Assembly: GCA_041595355.1 (NCBI GenBank)
Contig: JBFHKO010000039.1
Location: 1 to 14,680, forward strand
Source of the DNA: JBFHKO01 sp041595355
GTDB taxonomy: Bacteria > Pseudomonadota > Gammaproteobacteria > Enterobacterales > Aeromonadaceae
Direction of reading: 5' to 3'
Length of the DNA: 14,680 nt
A program made the position numbers and the translations under genes. The notes under the pieces are model-generated. The model did no database searches, was not told the origin of the DNA, and saw only the letters and a program-made list of their open reading frames with translations. Positions 7,600 to 13,900 of this stretch are shown piece after piece. How positions within the stretch are numbered: the first letter of the stretch is position 1; each line of letters begins with the position of its first letter.

Positions 7600-8232
7600 A
7601 TGGAAAGCCCCTTCATCGAACAGATTGTCTACCTGATTGACCTCTTCGGTACCGCCGTGTTTGCCTTCTCCGGCGTGCTGGTCGCCGGCCGCCTGCGCAT
7701 GGATGCCATCGGCGTCATCGTGCTGGCGGCGGTCACCGCCATCGGCGGTGGCACCATCCGCGACATCCTGATCGGCGCCCGCCCGCTGTTCTGGATAGCC
7801 GATCCCACCTACCTGTGGGTGATACTCGCCACCTCGGCGCTGGGCATGTGGCTGGCGCGGATGCCGCGCCGGCTGCCCTGGTATGTGCTGCCGCTGGCGG
7901 ATGCCTTCGGCCTGGCGCTGTTCGTGGTCATCGGCACCAAGAAGGCGCTGCTGTTCGGCACCTCGGATCTGGTGGCGGTGGTGATGGGCGTTATCACCGG
8001 CGTCGCCGGCGGCATGTTGCGCGACGTGCTGGCACGGGAAGTGCCCATGGTGCTGCAAAAGGAAATTTATGCCACCGCCTGCATTCTGGGGGGCTTCCTG
8101 TACACCATCAGCCTGGATCTGGGGCTGCCCCATCTTATCGCCATGGCCATCAGCATGACCGGTCTGCTGCTGGTGCGCATCACCGCCATTTTCCGTCACC
8201 TGTCGCTGCCGACCTTCATGCTGACCCGCTGA
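7600..8232 (+). CDS. yadS: TRIC-family (UPF0126) inner-membrane protein YadS
   Basis: A 210-residue integral membrane protein made of two homologous three-helix repeats plus a final helix. Each repeat holds the signature of trimeric intracellular cation channels: AIGGGTIRD (47-55) and GVAGGMLRD (134-142). Bacterial TRIC homologues form homotrimeric cation-permeable pores in crystal structures, but the physiological substrate of YadS is not established. Helices run about 9-29, 35-50, 70-86, 94-116, 122-140, 157-173 and 177-197. Sequence and position after btuF match E. coli yadS (pfs-btuF-yadS order), which supports orthology. The start ATG has a GGAG about 13 bases upstream, rather far, but no better start exists without losing the first helix. 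Sequence resemblance is clear; function beyond channel family is inference. Confidence 0.9.
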   Translation: MESPFIEQIVYLIDLFGTAVFAFSGVLVAGRLRMDAIGVIVLAAVTAIGGGTIRDILIGARPLFWIADPTYLWVILATSALGMWLARMPRRLPWYVLPLADAFGLALFVVIGTKKALLFGTSDLVAVVMGVITGVAGGMLRDVLAREVPMVLQKEIYATACILGGFLYTISLDLGLPHLIAMAISMTGLLLVRITAIFRHLSLPTFMLTR

Positions 8233-8387
8233 ACCGAGTCGGCAACGGCTGGGCCCTCCCGGGCGGGTCAGCCCACCAGAAAACGGCTTGGCTGACTACA
8301 CTAGGAGGAGGCGATACAGACCGGGGCAAGTGGTGGCCGAGCCGGGCCGGGCAGCCGTAAAGGGGTTGCGGCACGGGGTGGTCCCGG

Positions 8388-8395
8388 TAAGGAGG
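8388..8395 (+). promoter_or_regulatory. Perfect Shine-Dalgarno of the YiiX-like gene
   Basis: TAAGGAGG, a full complement of the 16S anti-Shine-Dalgarno, lies six bases before ATG 8402 and settles that start over in-frame upstream codons (open back to 8288). Upstream, 8233-8387 holds a 7-bp inverted repeat, GTCAGCC (8267-8273) and GGCTGAC (8290-8296), and a second purine-rich AGGAGGAGG with no usable start after it. I see no clear promoter. Confidence 0.75.
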
Positions 8396-8401
8396 ATACG
8401 C

Positions 8402-9250
8402 ATGTCGCTGTTGGAGCACATCGGATACAGGTTGGCACATTACCTCTCCAAGCCCAATCCGGGGGCCGGCGCCGCCACCGTGCCCAACATTCCTCCCGAG
8501 GTGCTGGCGGCCACCTTGCGCAAGGGCGACATACTGCTGGTGGAAGGCACCAGCCGCTTTGGAACCGCCATCAAGTACCTGACCCAATCCACCTGGTCCC
8601 ATGCCGCCCTCTACATAGGCGATACCCTGGGGACCAACCACTTCGGTGACGAACCCCTGGTACTGGTGGAGGCCGACGTGGTGGAGGGCGTGCGCGCCGT
8701 GCCCCTGAGCCTCTATGCCGGTGAACATACCCGCATCTGCCGGCCGGTGGGCATCTCCGAGGCGGAGATCAGCCGGCTCATCAACCATGTGGTGTCGCGT
8801 CTGGGCGATCAGTACGATCTCAAGAACGTGCTCGACCTGGTCCGTTACCTGATCCAGACGCCGCCGGTGCCGCTGCGCTGGCGCCGCCACCTGCTGCAAC
8901 TGGGCAGCGGCAATCCCACCCAGGCGATCTGCTCATCCCTGATAGCCCAGGCCTTCCAGGCCATCCAGTACCCCATACTGCCGGAGGTGGTGGTGGAGCG
9001 CTCCAGCGAACCAAACTGCGATGCCTGTTACCGGGAGTTCATGCTGATCCGCCATCACAGCCTCTATACGCCAAGGGATTTCGATCTGTCGCCCTATTTT
9101 CAGATAGTCAAACCGGTGCTGGAGCGCGGCTTCGATCCCCACAGAGTCCAGTGGAGGGATACCCCCCTGGCGCTGCTGCCGGCCCCCGAACACATACCGC
9201 CGGTGGACAACGCCGCCTGGGTAGTGGACGAGAACGACGCCAAACCCTGA
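8402..9250 (+). CDS. YiiX/YebB-like permuted NlpC/P60 papain-fold protein
   Basis: A 282-residue protein of the YiiX-type permuted papain-like superfamily (Peptidase C92 / DUF830 group). The order of catalytic residues is circularly permuted: His67 in STWSHAALYIG comes first, an acidic LVEADVVEGV (Glu90) follows, and the nucleophile Cys177 lies far downstream in TQAICSSLIAQAFQ. KGDILLVEGTSRFGTAIKYLTQSTWSH-type openings and the GDQYDL segment (135-140) are typical. Related proteins are thought to cleave amide or thioester bonds in cell-wall peptides or lipids, but this one has no recognised substrate. No signal peptide is evident, so cytoplasmic or membrane-peripheral location is likely. The C-terminal 80 residues, rich in Pro, His and Asp, are outside the core fold. 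It is a separate unit between yadS and a convergent gene. Confidence 0.8.
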   Translation: MSLLEHIGYRLAHYLSKPNPGAGAATVPNIPPEVLAATLRKGDILLVEGTSRFGTAIKYLTQSTWSHAALYIGDTLGTNHFGDEPLVLVEADVVEGVRAVPLSLYAGEHTRICRPVGISEAEISRLINHVVSRLGDQYDLKNVLDLVRYLIQTPPVPLRWRRHLLQLGSGNPTQAICSSLIAQAFQAIQYPILPEVVVERSSEPNCDACYREFMLIRHHSLYTPRDFDLSPYFQIVKPVLERGFDPHRVQWRDTPLALLPAPEHIPPVDNAAWVVDENDAKP

Positions 9251-9286
9251 GTCCGGGCAGCCGGGCCCCAGACTGCGCAGACGAGA

Positions 9287-9312
9287 AGGGGGCATCGCAT
9301 GCGATGCCCCCT
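9287..9312. terminator. Perfect 26-bp palindrome, probable bidirectional terminator
   Basis: The stem AGGGGGCATCGCA pairs perfectly with TGCGATGCCCCCT with no spacer; in RNA the centre would open to a small loop. It sits between two converging genes. On the minus strand it is followed by a T-rich TCTCGTCT, so it works best for the exported-protein gene; on the plus strand the tail is only TGTTGCC. Confidence 0.6.
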
Positions 9313-9315
9313 GTT

Positions 9316-9351
9316 GCCAATCCTGTAAGCCAATCCTGTAAGCCAATCCTG
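9316..9351. repeat. 13-bp tandem repeat, 2.8 copies
   Basis: The unit GCCAATCCTGTAA occurs at 9316-9328 and 9329-9341, then as a 10-base partial copy at 9342-9351, with no mismatches. It lies directly beside the palindrome in the convergent gap and is non-coding. Copies are too few and too short for a CRISPR array. Confidence 0.85.
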
Positions 9352-9388
9352 GGCCTATCCAGGATGCCGACACCGCCCCCAGGGCGCC

Positions 9389-10051
9389 TCAATTCGGCGG
9401 TGCAACCTCCAGGTATTCACCATCGCTGTTACGCCGGTAATAGCGCCCTTCCTTGATGTAATAACGGGTACCGCGCACGTCGATGCTGTACATGCCGTTG
9501 TCCCCCACCACCACCGGCTCGTGAATGACCCGGTATTCCACGCTGGGCCTTTCCACGACCACATACTCACGCTCATGTCTCTGATACCAGATCTCGTTAA
9601 GCACGAAGAAGGTCAGACCGGCCGCGAGCACCGTCTTGTACCCCACCGGCAGCGCTCGCACCCGGTAGCCGGGCCGGTGGTGCACCGGACGATTCCAGTG
9701 GCTGTGATAATCGTATCGGGGGGCGACATAGCGCGGCGGCACATAACGGGGCACGTAGCGGGGCGGCGCATAACGGGGGGCATAGTGGGGGATAACATGC
9801 CGGTGATTGTCGGCACGGTGCGCGCTGCGGCTCCGCTCATGGTGGCGGTCGTTATCGCGATCGCCGCGCGCGCGCGTGCGTTCATCCTGCTGGTTCTGGC
9901 GGCTGCCCTCCCGGGAACGCTCACGGTCACGCTCCCCACCCGTACCCTGTTCATTTTGCTGCGTCACTATCTCGTGGGGTCTGGCCTCAACCGTGATCCA
10001 AAATGGCAGGGCGAGCAACATGCCCAGCCCCATCACAGGTAACGTCTTCAT
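9389..10051 (-). CDS. Exported Arg/His/Tyr-rich protein, DUF6515-like C-terminus
   Basis: A 220-residue protein whose function I do not recognise. Residues 1-23 form a signal peptide ending TVEA. A strongly charged stretch (about 38-85) rich in Arg, Asp, Glu and His follows, then a Pro-Arg-Tyr repeat region (88-113; PRYAPPRYVPRYVPPRYV) and a His-rich HSHWNRPVHHRPGY. A hydrophobic segment (about 139-155, TVLAAGLTFFVLNEIWY) may insert in or contact the membrane. The tail VRGTRYYIKEGRYYRRNSDGEYLEVAPP resembles the YY-G-YY-VVPP ending of DUF6515 proteins and the small periplasmic RcnB-like group; this assignment is from memory and tentative. GGAG (10064-10061) is nine bases before ATG 10051. Location is likely periplasm or outer envelope. 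Histidine content would allow metal binding, which is inference only. Confidence 0.75.
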   Translation of the reverse strand: MKTLPVMGLGMLLALPFWITVEARPHEIVTQQNEQGTGGERDRERSREGSRQNQQDERTRARGDRDNDRHHERSRSAHRADNHRHVIPHYAPRYAPPRYVPRYVPPRYVAPRYDYHSHWNRPVHHRPGYRVRALPVGYKTVLAAGLTFFVLNEIWYQRHEREYVVVERPSVEYRVIHEPVVVGDNGMYSIDVRGTRYYIKEGRYYRRNSDGEYLEVAPPN

Positions 10052-10129
10052 ACGGCAGTACTCCAGTGATTGCCTTTACCCGTCGCCACTCTATGGGCCA
10101 GGTTTGCCCAGAGTGTGTTTAATCGGTGG

Positions 10130-10151
10130 CAAAGTGTGACAGCTTGCACGG
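10130..10151. promoter_or_regulatory. CRP-like site between divergent genes
   Basis: TGTGA-CAGCTT-GCACG (10135-10150) matches the left half of the CRP consensus TGTGA-N6-TCACA completely and three of five bases on the right, with an A-rich left flank. It lies in the 162-bp gap between the exported-protein gene and the GNAT gene. No convincing -10/-35 pair was found for either gene, so the site is only suggestive. Confidence 0.25.
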
Positions 10152-10213
10152 CTGATGGCTTAAGGATAGCGTGGCTCTGATAAGCCTTCATGCCGAATTG
10201 AGAGGAGTGCAAC

Positions 10214-10705
10214 ATGCGAGTGGCGATACGACGGGTAGACTACCAGGACCGGCAACAGGCCCGGCAGTTGCTGGCCTTGCTGAGCGACTATGCCTGCGAT
10301 CCCATGGGCGGTGGCGCAGATCTGCCTGCCGAGGTCAAGTCGCAGCTGGTGCCGCGCCTGGCGCGGGTGCCGGGCGCCCTGAGCCTGCTGGCCTACGCCG
10401 ATGACCAACCGGTCGGGCTGCTGAATGGCTTCCCGGGCTTTTCCACCTTCGCCGCCGCCCCGCTGCTCAATGTGCACGATCTGATTGTCGTCCGCGCGTA
10501 TCGGGGCCAGGGGATCGCCCAGCAGCTGCTGGCCGAGGCCGAACAACACGCCCGCAACCTGGGCTGTTGCAAGCTGACCCTCGAGGTGCTGGCCGGCAAT
10601 CAGCCCGCCCGACAGGCCTATGGCAAATTCGGCTTTGCCGGTTATGAGCTGGATCCGGCAAAGGGGCAGGCGCTGTTTCTGCAAAAGCGGCTGCCCCTGG
10701 CGTGA
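10214..10705 (+). CDS. GNAT-family N-acetyltransferase
   Basis: A 163-residue single-domain acyltransferase that would transfer an acetyl group from acetyl-CoA to an amine. Motif A is clear: LNVHDLIVVRAYRGQGIAQQLLAEAE, with the pyrophosphate-binding R97-G-Q-G-I-A102 loop. Motif B follows as KLTLEVLAGNQPARQAYGKFGF (120-141), including Asn129, Tyr136 and the Phe-Gly-Phe turn. The N-terminus (RRVDYQDRQQARQLL) is typical of the family. GAGAGGAG is six bases before ATG 10214, which fixes the start over an open frame reaching further upstream. The substrate cannot be told from sequence; amino acids, antibiotics, polyamines and ribosomal-protein termini are all targets within the superfamily. It stands alone, divergent from the exported-protein gene, and likely ends its own transcript before the sensor kinase. 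Confidence 0.9.
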   Translation: MRVAIRRVDYQDRQQARQLLALLSDYACDPMGGGADLPAEVKSQLVPRLARVPGALSLLAYADDQPVGLLNGFPGFSTFAAAPLLNVHDLIVVRAYRGQGIAQQLLAEAEQHARNLGCCKLTLEVLAGNQPARQAYGKFGFAGYELDPAKGQALFLQKRLPLA

Positions 10706-10904
10706 CGCCCGGCGCCGACAGGGAGCCGGCCCGCAAAAATGGGGATGCCGGGCCGACGCCATTAGAGGATTGCGCTCACCTGTGCTAACTAAGCAATGAG
10801 GGGCTGGCCCCGGCAAGTACCTCAGTCAGCGCCAACCAGTACCCGCGTGAAATGAACGGCCTCCGGCGGCCGCCCCCATTCACCACAACCCGGCAGGGAG
10901 CGCC
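10706..10904. other. Intergenic region before the sensor kinase
   Basis: A 199-bp gap. It contains an inverted repeat CGGCCCG (10727-10733) and CGGGCCG (10749-10755) with a 15-nt loop and no T-run, too weak to call a terminator. No promoter pair meets a reasonable standard. AGGGAG (10895-10900) lies four bases before ATG 10905 and serves as the ribosome site of the next gene. Confidence 0.4.
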
Positions 10905-13900
10905 ATGGACACATCATCACCCGCACTGCTCTACCATCCCCTGCCCGTATCCAGTCTGGGCCGAAATGCCCCCTCCGTCTGGCTGTTGCTGGCCTGGTTC
11001 GCCAGCCTGCTACTGGCACTGCCGCAGGACTGGTCCCCCCTCGGCATGCAGGCCCTGCTCTGGCCGCTGCCCATGGCGGGAGTGGAGCTGCAGCTGATCC
11101 TCTATCCACCGCTGGCGCTCGCCGTGCTGTGGATGCTGTGGTTCGGCTTCTGGTGGGGGGCCTTGCCCGCCTATCTGGCCACCTTCTCCCTGGCCCTGAG
11201 CCTCGGCATCGATCCGCTCTGGGGGGCGCTGTTTGCCCTGGCCAATCCGCTCGCCTTCGGGGTCATTCCCCTGGTCTACCGCGCACTGCCGGTCTCCCTG
11301 TGCCTCTGCTGCCTGCATGGCCTGTTGCTGTTTCTGGTGCTCGCCTTCGTCGGTCATGTTTTCGGCTCCATGGGCACCTTCATCTGGGTCTACTCGGGGC
11401 AGCTGGCCGTGGCCCGGGCCTTCGTCATCTGGCAGGGCTGGTGGATAGGCGGGCTGCTGCAGACCCTGCTCCTGATCCCCCTGCTGGTGCTCTGCACACC
11501 TCGTCTGCTGGCGTGGCGACAGGCCCACTTCCAGTTGCCGCCGCGCCAGCAGGCGAGCCGGCGCCAGGTGATACAGATGTTGCTGCTGCTGCTCGGCGGC
11601 GTCTATCTGTTCATCTTTACCGCCATCTACCTGAGTCAGCAGGCGCTGCAGGTGGCACAGCATGCCGGCAGTACCACATGGCGGGATGTGGCCACCCTGC
11701 TCGCCAACTCCTCCACCGTCATCTATGCCTCCCTGGGGGGGCTCTTCCTGGCGGTGGCCTTTCTGACCTATGAGTTTTTTCTGCATGGCATGGCCGCCCT
11801 GGCCAAAGCCGCCGACGAAGCCGCCGCCGCCGACCGGGAAAAATCCGGTTTTCTGGCCCGCATGAGCCATGAGATCCGCACGCCCCTGAATGCCATTACC
11901 GGCCTGACTCGCCTGGCCCTGGGGACCATGCTGACCCACACCCAGCGGGATCATCTGGACAAGATCCGCCTCTCCGCGGCCCTGCTGCAACGCCTGCTCA
12001 ATGATCTGCTGGATTACGCCAAGATGGAGGCCGGCGAGCTCAGCCTGGAGCGGACCAGCTTCAATCTGGAGGCGATCATCCGCAGGGCCGTGGAGCTGAT
12101 GACCCCCCAGGCCGAAGAGAAACGGCTGGATCTGCTGCTGGACCTGCCCGCCACGCTGCCGGACGGACTGCAAGGCGATCCCCTGCGCCTGGAGCAGGTA
12201 TTGCTCAACCTGCTGGCCAATGCCATCAAGTTCACCGAACGGGGCGAAGTGCTGCTCAAGGTCCGGGTATTGGAACAACTGCCACGCCAGGTGCATCTGC
12301 GCGTCGAGATCCAGGACACCGGCATCGGCCTCAGCGACACCCAGTTGCAGCGCCTGTTTCTGCCGTTCAAACAGGCCGACGAGGCCACCAGCCGCCGCTA
12401 TGGCGGCAGCGGTCTGGGGCTGGCGATCTGCAAGCAGCTGATCGAACGCATGGGCGGTCATATCGGGGTGGAAAGCCGCCCCGGCCGTGGCAGCTGCTTC
12501 TTCTTCGAACTGCACCTGCCCCAGGAGGGGATCCGCGTGCCGGCCCAGGCAACCTCGACGGCGCTGCAAGGACGCCGGGTGTTGCTGCACTACGATGGCG
12601 CGACGCCGCGCACGCTGCTGCTGGCCATGCTGAGGCAGCTGGGCTGCGAGGCGGAGCTGGTCCAGGGCGAGACGCAGTTGCACGAGCAGCTGCTGGCCGC
12701 CGCGAAAGCGGGTACCCCCTTCGAACTGCTGCTGGTCGGCAGCCGAACCCCCTGGCCCGCCAGCCTGGCCTGGCTCGCCCACCTGCATCAGTACGCCCCC
12801 CTCGCCCACCTGCCGGTGCTGCTGCTGGCCTACCCCGGCGAGCAGGAGGCGCTGCGCAAACGTCTGGCCCGGCTGCCCCTGGCTCACCTGCTGAGCAAAC
12901 CCGTGCAGCTGACGGCCCTGAACCATGCCCTGCTGGGGATACTGGCCCCGAACGCGCCACGCCCGCAGCAGGCCATCGCGCTGGATCCAACCCGCCTGGC
13001 GGGCATGCGCATTCTGCTGGTGGATGACAATCCCATCAATCGCCAGGTGGCGGCCGAGACCCTCAGGGATCTGGGGGTCAGCACCACCCTGGCCGAAAAT
13101 GGGCGTCAGGCGGTGGAACTGGCCCGGCAACAGACCCATGATCTGGTGCTGATGGATATCCAGATGCCGGAAATGGACGGCGTGGCGGCCACCTACTGGC
13201 TGCGCAATCAGGGCTACCCGACCCCTATCATCGCCATGACCGCCCATGATCAGGCGAGCGAACGCCAGCGCTGCCTGCAGGCCGGCATGAACGATTACCT
13301 GCGCAAACCCATCGATCCGGAGCGACTGTTCACCACCCTGCTGCGCTGGTGGGCGCCCGCCGAGAACGAGGCGGCTGCGGCGCCCGAGCCCGCCACGCAA
13401 CAAGAGCCAACTGAAAGCGACAGCGAACTGAATAGCGAGCTTGGCCTGCACCGTGTCGGCAATCGCCCCAAACTCTACCGTCAGGTCCTGGCCAGCTTCC
13501 GGCCGGCCGAGATCCACCTTCAGCTGCAGGATAATCTGCTGCAGGGAAATTGGTCCGCGCTGGAGCACCTGGCTCACAGCCTCAAATCCAGCGCCCACTA
13601 TCTGGGCGCCGATCCCCTGGCCCGCGCCGCCAGAAGCCTGGAAACCTGCCTGCGGGAGCCTCAGCTCGACGAGCTGAATGCCATCTCCCAGGCCGGACGG
13701 CTGGCCACGCATCTGCAGCGCCTGCAGCAACATTGGCCGGATCCAGGCGAACCAGGCGAACCAGGCGAACCAGGCGAACCAGGCGAACCAGGCGAGCATA
13801 CCCGTCCCGGGGTGCTGATTGTGGACGATGATGTCATCCACCGTCAGGTTCTGGCGTCACTGCTGCAGGACGAGTGCCGGGTCTGGACCGCCCAGGATGG

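Noticed and set aside
9316..9351. Possible CRISPR array
   Set aside because: The 13-bp units are directly adjacent with no spacers and fewer than three copies.
10727..10755. Intrinsic terminator after the GNAT gene
   Set aside because: The stem is only 7 bp with a 15-nt loop and no T-run on either strand.
13743..13796. Phase-variable on/off switch by repeat slippage
   Set aside because: The 9-bp unit preserves reading frame, so copy change cannot switch the gene off; only linker length would vary.
11010..13841. Minus-strand open frame of 943 codons opposite the sensor kinase
   Set aside because: The plus strand encodes clear kinase, receiver and HPt motifs in one frame. The antisense product is Gln/Gly-rich low complexity (including a repeated Ala-Trp-Phe run that mirrors the PGE repeat) with no domain, as expected from G/C-ending codons.
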